A stretch of DNA of 12,399 bases from an uncultured Bacillota bacterium. Its GTDB lineage: Bacteria > Bacillota > Clostridia > Peptostreptococcales > Anaerovoracaceae. Location: assembly GCA_946631075.1 (NCBI GenBank), contig CAMOZS010000033.1, forward strand, positions 1 through 12,399. The letters run 5' to 3'. A program made the translations under genes and the position numbers. Of this stretch, positions 5,325-12,399 are shown one piece after another (positions within the stretch are counted from its first letter, which is position 1; the number at the start of each line of letters is the position of its first letter). The notes under the pieces were generated by a model. That model was not told the DNA's origin. It did not search any database and saw only the letters and a program-made list of their open reading frames with translations.

Positions 5325-6584
5325 CTAGAAACGCTTCTCGGCAGCAATGGCGTGGCCCATCAGCCCTTCGCCCTTGGCCATCCGGTTCACCAGAGGCGCG
5401 ATGGCGGCGGAAGCCTCCGCAGTCATGCGCTGGTTGGTGCAGGCCTTGAGGAAGGTCCCGACCCAGACGCCGCCGGTATAGCGGGCAGCTTTGACGGTGG
5501 GCAGGGTGTGGTTGGTGCCGGAGGCGTAATCACCGAAGACTTCAGCCGTGTTGCCTCCGATAAAGAGGGATCCGTAATTGATCAGATCATCCAGGATCCT
5601 GTCCGGATCGGCGATATTGACCTCCAGGTGCTCCGGCGCGTAATCATTGCAGACCCGGACCGCCTCAGCCAGATCATCCACCACGACGACCTCACCGTAG
5701 TCATCCCAGGAGCGGCGGGCGATACCGGCCGTCTCCAGACTTTGCAGCTCGGTCTCTACTTCGGATATAACAGCCTTTGCGAGAGCCTCATCGGTCGCCA
5801 GCAGATAGCCCTTGGCGTTGGGGTCGTGCTCGCACTGGGCAAGAAGATCGGCAGCAAGAACATCCGGCCGGGCCGTCTCATCCGCGATGACCAGGACTTC
5901 ACTTGGGCCCGCGATGAAATCGATCCCCACCTGTCCGTAGCACTGGCGCTTGGCCTCCGCGACGAACTGGTTGCCCGGTCCCACGATCACATCCACCGGA
6001 CGGATCTGGTCCGTGCCGTAGGAAAAGGCCGCGATAGCCTGTGCTCCGCCGACCGCGTAGATCTCATCCGCGCCGGCCAGATCCATGGCGACCAGAGTTT
6101 TGTAATGGATGCTCCCGGTCCCGTGAACGACCGGAGCCGTAGCGCAGACCCGGCCGACGCCGGCTACCTTGGCCGGTGTGATCAGCATCAGGGCCGTTGA
6201 AAACAGAGGATAGCTTCCGCCGGGGACATAACAGCAGCAGGAGCTGACCGGAATGATGCGGTGGCCGAGAAAGATCCCTGGCTGAGGACAGAAGTCCTTC
6301 ACTTCGGACATGGAATCCCTCTGGGCCCTGGCGAAGGCCTCGATGTTGGCTTTCGCGGCTTTGAGATCCTCGATATCCGCAGGATCCATCTGAGCGTAGG
6401 CCGCTTCGATCTCCTCCCGGCTGACCCGGAATGACTCACGGACGAAACCGTCGAAACGGTCGCTGTATTCCCGAAGGGCGGCGTCGCCGTTTTGACAGAC
6501 ATTGTCGATGATATCGGAGACCGTATTGCGCAGTTTGCGGTTGTCCTCTGCTGTGCGTTCTTTTGCTTTCTTGATGATCTTCAT
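5325..6584 (-). CDS. hisD: Histidinol dehydrogenase family protein
   Basis: A 419-residue NAD-dependent, zinc-dependent enzyme; HisD oxidises L-histidinol to histidine in the last steps of histidine synthesis. All expected active-site residues are present: zinc ligands Q250, H253, D352 and H411, catalytic E318-H319 in APEHLEV, and E406 five residues before H411, as E414/H419 in E. coli. The YVPGG (119-123), GPGN (202-205) and GTNHTLPT (356-363) motifs are clear. Some stretches differ from typical HisD, such as SSCCCYVPGG and GGVWVGTFLKACTNQR. No other his gene is nearby, and HisD-like paralogues act on other alcohols (HpsN on sulfopropanediol), so the substrate is not certain. GGGGAAAGG precedes the ATG, 21 nt after radA; it is the last gene before a strong terminator. 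Confidence 0.85.
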   Translation of the reverse strand: MKIIKKAKERTAEDNRKLRNTVSDIIDNVCQNGDAALREYSDRFDGFVRESFRVSREEIEAAYAQMDPADIEDLKAAKANIEAFARAQRDSMSEVKDFCPQPGIFLGHRIIPVSSCCCYVPGGSYPLFSTALMLITPAKVAGVGRVCATAPVVHGTGSIHYKTLVAMDLAGADEIYAVGGAQAIAAFSYGTDQIRPVDVIVGPGNQFVAEAKRQCYGQVGIDFIAGPSEVLVIADETARPDVLAADLLAQCEHDPNAKGYLLATDEALAKAVISEVETELQSLETAGIARRSWDDYGEVVVVDDLAEAVRVCNDYAPEHLEVNIADPDRILDDLINYGSLFIGGNTAEVFGDYASGTNHTLPTVKAARYTGGVWVGTFLKACTNQRMTAEASAAIAPLVNRMAKGEGLMGHAIAAEKRF

Positions 6585-6605
6585 GATGTTTTGCCTTTCC
6601 CCAGA

Positions 6606-8012
6606 TCAGAATAGTGATCTGACTTCCTTGATATTGCGTACACCGACGATCTGTATGCCGGTCTCATTCTTTCTTAAGCGGTCCGCGTTCCGGATCGGGA
6701 GCACGACCCGGGCGAAGCCGAGCCGCTCCGCCTCCCGGACGATCTTGTCCCCGTTCTGGATGGAACGGAGATCTCCCGTCAGCCCGATCTCGCCGAGGAC
6801 CAGGGTCTTGCTGTCCAGAGGCTTGCCCAGCAGGGAAGAGATCACCGCCATGGCCACTGCCAGGTCGGTATAGGTCCCCTCCGGACGAAGCCCACCGACG
6901 ATATTCACGTACACATCCTGGTCCGCCAGACGAAGACCCATCTTCTTCTCCAGGACCGCCAGGATCATATTCAGCCGGCCGCTGTCCACACCCAGGGATG
7001 TCCTGCGGGCGAATCCCACGCTGCAGGGAGAGGTGAGAGCCTGGACCTCCAGGATCAGAGGCCGGGTCCCCTCATAGACCGCAGTCGCGATAGCGCCTTC
7101 GTTTTCCCGGTCCATTTCCTCCATCAGAAGACCGGACAGGTTCTCGATCTCGATCAGGCCTTCCTGGGCCATTTCGAATGCGCCGATCTCGCTGGTGGTA
7201 CCGAACCTGTTTTTCTGGGCCCGGAGGATCCGCATCTCATGGCTGCGGTCACCGGTGAAGCTGAGCACGCAGTCCACCATATGCTCCACGATCCGGGGCC
7301 CCGCAAGCTCGCCGCTCTTGGTCACGTGAGCGACGATGAAGACAGGGATGCCGTCCGACTTGCCGATCTTCATCAGCTCATTGCCGCAGGCCCGGACCTG
7401 GGATACGCTGCCCGGAGCCGATTCCAGCTGGGCCGTGTACATGGTCTGGATCGAGTCGATGATCAGAAAGACCGGCTTCAGGGTCTGGCAGACGGCGCTG
7501 ATGTTCTCCATATTCGTCTCGGACAGGATGAAGAGCTGATCCGGCAGCTGGCCGCATACCCGGTCTGCCCGCATCTTGATCTGTTCCTCCGATTCCTCGC
7601 CGGACACGTACAGGACCTTGCCTTCCGTCCGGGCGATGTGGGCTGCAGCCTGGATGATGATGGTGGACTTGCCGATGCCCGGCTCGCCTGAGATCAGGGT
7701 GAGAGAGCCGGGGACCAGACCTCCGCCAAGGACCCGGTTCAGCTCGCCTATACCGGTGTCGATCCGCTGGGCTTCCCCGGAACGGATCTCCGCCAGCCTG
7801 GCAGGCTTTCCCGGATGGCCGGCAGGGCCGGGGCCGGATGTTGAGCCGGTTCTGCCCGCGGACGTACGCCTGCGGGGGTCATCCGCAGGGACATCCACGA
7901 TCTTCTCTTCGACCATGGAATTCCAGGCGCCGCAGATGCACTGGCCCATCCATTTAGGACTTTCATATCCGCATTCCTGACAGACGAATACGGTCTTCGC
8001 TTTTTTCGCCAT
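6606..8012 (-). CDS. radA: DNA repair protein RadA
   Basis: A 468-residue RecA-like ATPase that drives branch migration in recombinational repair. From the N-terminus: a zinc knuckle (C11, C14, C25, C27), Walker A GEPGIGKST (109-117), Walker B around VFLIIDSIQT (181-190), the RadA-specific KNRFG motif (267-271), and the C-terminal Lon-protease-like domain (about 285-468, without protease function). Length is normal (about 450-460). The linker at 44-72 is rich in G, P and R and longer than usual. The second half of the zinc knuckle is CxC (QCICG) rather than the usual CxxC. The ATG lies 2 nt after the sensor kinase stop, with GAGGAA upstream inside the kinase gene, so it is translated in the same operon. 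Confidence 0.95.
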   Translation of the reverse strand: MAKKAKTVFVCQECGYESPKWMGQCICGAWNSMVEEKIVDVPADDPRRRTSAGRTGSTSGPGPAGHPGKPARLAEIRSGEAQRIDTGIGELNRVLGGGLVPGSLTLISGEPGIGKSTIIIQAAAHIARTEGKVLYVSGEESEEQIKMRADRVCGQLPDQLFILSETNMENISAVCQTLKPVFLIIDSIQTMYTAQLESAPGSVSQVRACGNELMKIGKSDGIPVFIVAHVTKSGELAGPRIVEHMVDCVLSFTGDRSHEMRILRAQKNRFGTTSEIGAFEMAQEGLIEIENLSGLLMEEMDRENEGAIATAVYEGTRPLILEVQALTSPCSVGFARRTSLGVDSGRLNMILAVLEKKMGLRLADQDVYVNIVGGLRPEGTYTDLAVAMAVISSLLGKPLDSKTLVLGEIGLTGDLRSIQNGDKIVREAERLGFARVVLPIRNADRLRKNETGIQIVGVRNIKEVRSLF

Positions 8013-8014
8013 GA

Positions 8015-9496
8015 TTAAGATTCCTCTTCATCGGATGGAGGAGGCAGCAGCTTGTCTGTCCTGACCAGGTCCAGCTCGAACCAGAAGGTTGAGCCCTGGC
8101 CAAGGGTGCTGTCAACTCCGAATGTCGCTTTATGCAGGGTCAGGATCTCCTTGACGATGGAAAGGCCCAGACCGGATCCCTCGCTGGTCCTGACTGTATT
8201 GGAACTGGAACGGTAGTAGCGTTCCCAGATGTGATCCAGGTCCTCCGCGGCGATGCCGCTGCCGTGGTCCTCGACGCTGACCCGGACCAGCCTGCCTTTT
8301 CGCTGCAGTGAGATGTTGATCTGTTTGTCTTCGCCGCAGAACTTCACGGCATTGGTCACCAGGTTGGAGATGACCTGCTTCAGCTTCTCTTCGTCTCCGT
8401 TGACGATGAAGTCTGAAGGACAGTTCACGTTGAGCTGGTAGCCCTGCTCCACTTCCAGGACCCGGTAGGTCCGGGCGATGGAGAGGACCGCCTGGGAAAG
8501 GCTGAACTCCTTCTTCTCGATGGAGATCTTGCCGGACTGCATGCGGGATACGGCCAGAAGGTCGTCGACCAGATCGTTCAGCCTTTTTGACTCATCGATG
8601 ATGACCTGCAGGTGCTGTTCCCGCTTCTGGGGGTTGTCCCCGGAGATGTCCCGGATCATTTCGGCGTAGGACCGGATCATGGTCAGGGGGGTCCTCAGGT
8701 CGTGGGAGACGTTGGCGATCAGGTCCTTCTGCATCAGGTCCGACTTCTCCAGCTCTATGGAGGCGGAGGTCAGAGTGTCGGCCAGATTGTTGATCTCCGT
8801 GTAGTGGCCGCCTTTGAAAACGATCCCGTATTCTCCGTGGGCCAGCCGCTCGGCCGATGATGTGATCTTACGGATGGGCCGGGTGATGCGGGCGGACAGA
8901 TACAGGGACATGATAAAGGCCAGTATAAGTGAGATGATCGTGACATAGATCAGGATCGTCGTCATGATCTTGCTGGTCGAGGTGACGGGCCGAAGGGGAG
9001 AGAAGATATACAGGACCATGGCGTCCTCATAATTCGAACCGCAGTCTTCCTTGTTGAGGACGGAAGCATAGGCGTATACATCCTTCTCGGTGGAATTCTC
9101 TACCTGGGATCTCTGCACATCCCCGCCGTCATTCGAAACGATATCGTCATAGATGGATACGATGGATCCTCCGTACTCCTGAAGCAGATTGTTCCCCAAA
9201 GGGGAGTAGAAGAGAACGGGAGTGCCGTCGTAGAAGGAAATGACGAAGATATGAAGGTCATAGGACCGGGACAGCTTGTCCATCTCATCGTGAAAGGCGG
9301 CCTCGGTCTCATGGGGATAGGCCTCCTGCAGCTGCTCCGCGACCATCCTGGTCTGAGAGGTCTTCATGGCACCGTAAAAATTGTTCAGGAACAGGACCTG
9401 CAGGGTCCAGAGGAGGACCATCAGGAAGCCTGCGAACAGCACGAAGTACATGAAGGTTTTGAACTTGACACTCTTGAAATCAGGATTAAGCTTCAA
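8015..9496 (-). CDS. Membrane sensor histidine kinase
   Basis: A 493-residue kinase of the OmpR-partner (HPK1-like) type. Transmembrane segment 1 is at about 15-37, an extracytoplasmic sensor region of about 140 residues follows, and segment 2 is at about 177-200. Then come a HAMP linker (about 200-252), the HisKA helix with phospho-accepting H265 in VSHDLRTP, and the ATPase domain with N378/N382 (N box), EDHGSGI (409-415) and GSGLGL (440-445). The acidic tail ends SDEEES. The start is taken as TTG at 9496-9494, overlapping the response regulator by 11 nt; the next in-frame start (ATG at 9451) would cut into the lead of the first membrane segment. The signal sensed is not evident. Its layout resembles general PhoR/CssS-like envelope sensors. 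Confidence 0.93.
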   Translation of the reverse strand: MKLNPDFKSVKFKTFMYFVLFAGFLMVLLWTLQVLFLNNFYGAMKTSQTRMVAEQLQEAYPHETEAAFHDEMDKLSRSYDLHIFVISFYDGTPVLFYSPLGNNLLQEYGGSIVSIYDDIVSNDGGDVQRSQVENSTEKDVYAYASVLNKEDCGSNYEDAMVLYIFSPLRPVTSTSKIMTTILIYVTIISLILAFIMSLYLSARITRPIRKITSSAERLAHGEYGIVFKGGHYTEINNLADTLTSASIELEKSDLMQKDLIANVSHDLRTPLTMIRSYAEMIRDISGDNPQKREQHLQVIIDESKRLNDLVDDLLAVSRMQSGKISIEKKEFSLSQAVLSIARTYRVLEVEQGYQLNVNCPSDFIVNGDEEKLKQVISNLVTNAVKFCGEDKQINISLQRKGRLVRVSVEDHGSGIAAEDLDHIWERYYRSSSNTVRTSEGSGLGLSIVKEILTLHKATFGVDSTLGQGSTFWFELDLVRTDKLLPPPSDEEES

Positions 9497-10157
9497 ATTT
9501 ATATCCTACCCCACGCAGCGTTACGATGTAATCGCGGTATTTCCCCAGATTGTTTCTCAGGTTCTTGATATGGGTGTCGATGGTACGGTCTTCGCCGTAA
9601 AAATCATATCCCCAGATATCCGAGAGAAGCTGGTCCCTGGACAGGGCCAGGTTCCTGTGCTCGACCAGATAGAAGAGGAGGTCGTATTCCTTGGGAGTCA
9701 GGTCCACCTTCTCACCGTCGATGGTGACCGTACGGGCCGGAATGTTGATCTTCAGTCCGTCAAAGGTCAGTTCGTTGGAGACGGGCTGCTGGGCGGCGCT
9801 GCGTCTTGACAGGACCGCGTTGACCCGGGCCATCAGTTCCTTGGGACTGAAGGGCTTGACCACATAATCGTCGATGCCCAGCTCAAAGCCGAACAGCTTG
9901 TCGTACTCCTCGCTTCTGGCGGAGAGCATGATGATGGGGGTGTCCTTCTCCTTGCGGATCTCCTTGCAGGCGGAATAACCGTCCAGCTTCGGCATCATGA
10001 TGTCCATGATGATCAGGTCGTAATCGTTCATCTTGCAAAGGCCGACCGCGGCCATCCCATCGGCGGCCTCGGTAACTTCATGCCCGTTGAACTCGGAATA
10101 TTCCCGGATGACTTCGCGGATCTTCTGCTCGTCATCGGCAACCAGAATCTTAGCCAT
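9486..10157 (-). CDS. OmpR-family response regulator
   Basis: A 223-residue DNA-binding regulator, partner of the adjacent kinase. The receiver domain has the acidic pocket D8-D9, phospho-accepting D52 in IIMDIMMPKLDG, S79 and K101 in VVKPF. The C-terminal winged helix (about 128-223) carries LTPKEYDLLFYLV, the recognition-helix region RTIDTHIKNLRNNLG and the closing RGVGYKF. The ATG at 10157 is chosen because AAGGAGG stands 9 nt before it and MAKILVADDE is the normal family start; an in-frame upstream start at 10238 would add 27 residues unlike the family. It heads the likely operon with kinase, radA and hisD, and may control it as well as distant targets. Confidence 0.94.
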   Translation of the reverse strand: MAKILVADDEQKIREVIREYSEFNGHEVTEAADGMAAVGLCKMNDYDLIIMDIMMPKLDGYSACKEIRKEKDTPIIMLSARSEEYDKLFGFELGIDDYVVKPFSPKELMARVNAVLSRRSAAQQPVSNELTFDGLKINIPARTVTIDGEKVDLTPKEYDLLFYLVEHRNLALSRDQLLSDIWGYDFYGEDRTIDTHIKNLRNNLGKYRDYIVTLRGVGYKFEA

Positions 10158-10219
10158 AATATATGTCCTCCTTGCAACAGGATAATACTCTTTCGTGAAG
10201 GATCTGTGTGCTTTGCGTG

Positions 10220-10248
10220 TGTATACCGCAATATTCATAATAGCACAA
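10220..10248 (-). promoter_or_regulatory. Candidate promoter of the response regulator operon
   Basis: Read on the minus strand, TTGTGC (10248-10243) is followed after 17 nt by TATACA (10225-10220), each a partial match to the -35 and -10 consensus. It would give a leader of roughly 55 nt. Other AT-rich hexamers lie nearby (TATTAT), so the exact boxes are uncertain. Confidence 0.3.
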
Positions 10249-10253
10249 TTTGA

Positions 10254-10282
10254 TGGGCAGAGGTAAGAAATTGTGATATAAT
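10254..10282 (+). promoter_or_regulatory. Promoter of the carD-like gene
   Basis: A perfect extended -10, TGATATAAT (10274-10282), with the hexamer TATAAT at 10277-10282. The -35 TGGGCA (10254-10259) stands 17 nt upstream and matches 4 of 6. Transcription would start near 10289, giving a leader of about 35 nt. It diverges from the two-component operon promoter. Confidence 0.8.
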
Positions 10283-10322
10283 ATCAAATAAGTATGACCA
10301 GAAGGTAATGCGGGAGGAATGT

Positions 10323-10796
10323 ATGTACCAGGTAGGCGATAAGATCCTGTATCCTATGCATGGAGCGGGAATCATAAAACAAATCGAGAAGCGGGAAATA
10401 CTGGGCAGCGTCAAGGATTACTATATCCTGCACGTTCCTTGCGGTGACATGAAAGTCATGATTCCGGTGGATAATTGCGATGCCATCGGCGTTCGTCCGA
10501 TCGTCACGGAAGACAGAATATGGGAAGCCGTAGAGATCCTGAAACAGGAATCGACACAGATGACCGGAAACTGGAACAAAAGGTATCGCGAGAACATGGA
10601 GAAGATCAAGACCGGAAACATTGAGCTGGTTGCTGAGATCGTTCGCAATCTGACGAGGATAGACAGGGAAAATCGTCTGTCCGCCGGTGAGAAGAAGATG
10701 CTTACCAACGTCAGGAAGATCCTGCAGAGTGAGATCATGCTCGTTTGCAATATCGACGAGACAGAGGCCCGCAGGATCATCGAGGACGCCATCTGA
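10323..10796 (+). CDS. CarD/CdnL-family RNA polymerase-binding regulator
   Basis: A 157-residue protein of the CarD_CdnL_TRCF family, which binds the RNA polymerase beta subunit and stabilises open complexes at many promoters. The N-terminal Tudor-like domain begins MYQVGDKILYPMHGAGII (1-18), and the helical C-terminal domain contains WNKRYREN (84-91), including the tryptophan that in mycobacterial CarD wedges into the DNA bubble. ATG 10323 is preferred: GGGAGG (10312-10317) is 5 nt before it and the family starts at this point. The in-frame ATG at 10308 has only poorly spaced AAGG before it. It leads the group with yacL and ispD, as in many Clostridia. Confidence 0.92.
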   Translation: MYQVGDKILYPMHGAGIIKQIEKREILGSVKDYYILHVPCGDMKVMIPVDNCDAIGVRPIVTEDRIWEAVEILKQESTQMTGNWNKRYRENMEKIKTGNIELVAEIVRNLTRIDRENRLSAGEKKMLTNVRKILQSEIMLVCNIDETEARRIIEDAI

Positions 10797-10838
10797 GCAG
10801 GCATACTGCAAAATCTGGACGAAAGGAGGTGAGAAAGA

Positions 10839-11948
10839 GTGCTTGAAAGAATATGGAAAACAGTTTTCACGATCATCGGCGCGGTCATCGGATACGGGGC
10901 GTATCAGCTGACTGCCTTTATCGCAGCGGGAAGAGGCTACGTTCTGGATGAACGGTTCTCCGTCGTGGAGAGGATGTTCATCGTTGTTGTTTTCGTCATT
11001 ATTTTTGGATTAATTTTTCTTAAGCTGACTCCGCTTCTGACCCGGCAGGGACAGAAGGCTGCGGTAACGATCGAATCGGATCTGAAGAAGACATCCGCCA
11101 ACGATATCGTCCTGACTTCGTCGGGCCTGATCGTCGGTCTGATCATTGCCTATCTGCTGACTGGGCTTTATGAAGGGATCAACATACCCATCCTGAGGGT
11201 CGTACTGAATATCATCACCTACGTGATCCTGGGATCACTGGGCGTACTGGTAGCCAACACCCGGGGCAAGGATATCCGGGAGACCCTGCTGGCCGTGAGG
11301 CGGGCGCCCTCTTCCGGCAAGGGCGGTAAGCACAAGCCGGAGTCGACGCCCAAGATCCTGGACACCAGCGTCATCATCGACGGCAGGATATTCGACATCA
11401 TGAAGACCGGCTTTCTGGAAGGGCCGATCATCATTGCGGAATTCGTTCTGGTGGAGCTGCAGCATGTGGCGGATTCTTCCGACTCGCTGAAGCGCAACCG
11501 GGGCCGCCGGGGTCTGGATATCCTGAACAAGATCCAGACCGAATACGGCGTCGAGATATACAATACAGCAGAAGACGCGTCTCTGGAAGAGATCCCGGAA
11601 GTGGATGTCAAGCTGCTGAAACTGGCCCAGAATATCGGGGGCAAGGTGGTGACCAATGATTTCAACCTGAACAAGGTCGCCGCCATCAAAGGGGTGCCGG
11701 TGCTGAACATCAATGAACTGGCCAACACCCTCAAGCCGGTGGTGCTGCCGGGAGAAGAGATGATCCTTTCCCTGGTCAAAGAAGGAAAGGAACGCAATCA
11801 GGCAGTGGCCTATCTGGATGACGGCACCATGATCGTCGTCGAAGACGGAAGGCGGTTCATCGGTCAGACCATCAAGGTCACAGTGACCAGCGTCCTGCAG
11901 ACCACTGCGGGAAGAATGATCTTCGCGAAACCTTCGGGGGACCGGTGA
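10839..11948 (+). CDS. yacL: PIN-TRAM domain membrane protein (YacL family)
   Basis: A 369-residue protein with four N-terminal transmembrane segments (about 5-29, 45-66, 90-111, 119-139). A PIN nuclease-like domain follows (about 172-290) with acidic residues D175, E206, D256 and D274 at likely metal-binding places, and then a TRAM-type RNA-binding domain (about 302-361, ending TTAGRMIFA). This is the exact layout of Bacillus YacL, whose function is not settled; RNA processing at the membrane is presumed. It starts at GTG 10839, preceded 8 nt upstream by the strong site AGGAGGT (10824-10830). It lies 42 nt after the carD-like gene and 24 nt before ispD, probably one operon. Confidence 0.93.
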   Translation: MLERIWKTVFTIIGAVIGYGAYQLTAFIAAGRGYVLDERFSVVERMFIVVVFVIIFGLIFLKLTPLLTRQGQKAAVTIESDLKKTSANDIVLTSSGLIVGLIIAYLLTGLYEGINIPILRVVLNIITYVILGSLGVLVANTRGKDIRETLLAVRRAPSSGKGGKHKPESTPKILDTSVIIDGRIFDIMKTGFLEGPIIIAEFVLVELQHVADSSDSLKRNRGRRGLDILNKIQTEYGVEIYNTAEDASLEEIPEVDVKLLKLAQNIGGKVVTNDFNLNKVAAIKGVPVLNINELANTLKPVVLPGEEMILSLVKEGKERNQAVAYLDDGTMIVVEDGRRFIGQTIKVTVTSVLQTTAGRMIFAKPSGDR

Positions 11949-11954
11949 TCACCG
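11943..11954. repeat. 12-bp palindrome across the yacL stop codon
   Basis: CGGTGATCACCG is perfectly self-complementary and contains the TGA stop at 11946-11948. It ends 5 nt before the ribosome binding site of ispD, so a short RNA hairpin or a protein site could affect coupling of the two genes. Chance is quite possible. Confidence 0.4.
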
Positions 11955-11972
11955 AAGACAGGAGGACCGGAT

Positions 11973-12399
11973 ATGTATAACGGCAAGCGGGTGGCTGTCA
12001 TCATAGCAGCTGGCGGAACGGGATCAAGGGTCGGAGCATCCATCCCGAAACAGTATCTGAAGATCGGCGGCCAGCCGGTGATCATCAAAGCCATGAAGGT
12101 ATTTGACGGCATGGAGGCGGTGGATCATATCTTCGTCGTCGCCGGAGAAGACTATGTGGACTATTGCCAGGAGCTGATCGACAGACATGGCTTTGAAAAA
12201 ATGGAGACCGTAGTCGCCGGAGGAAAGCTCCGGCAGGATTCCGTCTACAACGCCCTGCAGGAGATGAACCGGAGAAAGCCCGGGGTCGAGTACGTACTGA
12301 TCCACGACGCGGCGAGGCCCTTCATCAGTGAGGAAGTGGTCCGCTACGTCCTGCAGGCGACGGAAGAAGGAGGCGCGGCAGTGGCCTGCGTCGCCATGA
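11973..12399 (+). CDS. ispD: 2-C-methyl-D-erythritol 4-phosphate cytidylyltransferase (3' end outside window)
   Basis: The first 142 codons of IspD, which joins CTP to methylerythritol phosphate in the MEP isoprenoid pathway. The nucleotide-binding glycine-rich start AAGGTGSRVG...PKQY (12-28) includes R19 and K26, which bind CTP phosphates. GGKLRQDSV (83-91) and HDAARPF (111-117) are the usual base and metal-binding motifs. AGGAGG at 11960-11965 is 7 nt before the ATG. Full-length IspD is about 230 residues, so roughly 90 are missing past the window edge, where ispF often follows. The frame is open at base 12399. Confidence 0.95.
   Translation, partial: MYNGKRVAVIIAAGGTGSRVGASIPKQYLKIGGQPVIIKAMKVFDGMEAVDHIFVVAGEDYVDYCQELIDRHGFEKMETVVAGGKLRQDSVYNALQEMNRRKPGVEYVLIHDAARPFISEEVVRYVLQATEEGGAAVACVAM

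Noticed and set aside
5352..6200. Plus-strand frame of 282 codons opposite hisD
   Set aside because: Shadow of a fully conserved hisD on the other strand.
10158..10238. N-terminal extension of the response regulator to an upstream in-frame start
   Set aside because: The 27 extra residues are unlike receiver domains, and the strong ribosome binding site and family start point to 10157.
10308..10322. Upstream ATG of the carD-like gene
   Set aside because: Poor ribosome binding site spacing; the family normally begins at the second ATG (10323), which has GGGAGG at a workable distance.

Overview
The window looks like chromosome from an anaerobic Firmicute of the class Clostridia, with a fairly GC-rich genome. 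This rests on strong AGGAGG-type ribosome binding sites before most genes, GTG and TTG starts, a carD-yacL-ispD block of the type found in Clostridia and Bacilli, and an OmpR-type two-component pair. Species cannot be named from the sequence.

Left part (1-5249, + strand): a set of metabolic genes. It opens with the last codons of a protein ending in a BFD-like [2Fe-2S] tail, overlapped by a DAO-family FAD oxidoreductase. A DapA/DHDPS-family aldolase or deaminase follows, then a 273-nt intergenic stretch with a 13-codon mini-ORF and several hairpins. After it come an Asp/Glu-racemase-family protein, a flavodoxin-like NAD(P)H:FMN oxidoreductase with a likely extended -10 promoter, and an MFS transporter. 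The oxidoreductase, [2Fe-2S] partner and DapA-family combination resembles known D-hydroxyproline dehydrogenase plus pyrroline-hydroxycarboxylate deaminase pairs. I infer uptake and oxidative breakdown of an amino or imino acid; the real substrate is unknown. The two intergenic regions after the first two complete genes carry similar hairpins at the same distance from the stop codon.

Middle (5250-10157, - strand): a hairpin terminator at 5271-5294 separates the convergent transporter and histidinol dehydrogenase genes. Read on the minus strand, the order is response regulator, sensor kinase (overlap 11 nt), radA (gap 2 nt) and hisD (gap 21 nt), very probably one operon. It joins a membrane sensor, a recombination ATPase and a stand-alone HisD.

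Right part (10158-12399): a divergent promoter region, then carD-like, yacL (PIN-TRAM) and ispD on the + strand, ispD being cut by the window end. In many Firmicutes radA, disA, yacL and ispD lie in one co-directional run. Here radA points away and no disA is present, so the locus has been rearranged.

No tRNA, rRNA, CRISPR array, insertion sequence or phage gene was seen. The largest interval without a normal gene is 2309-2581.
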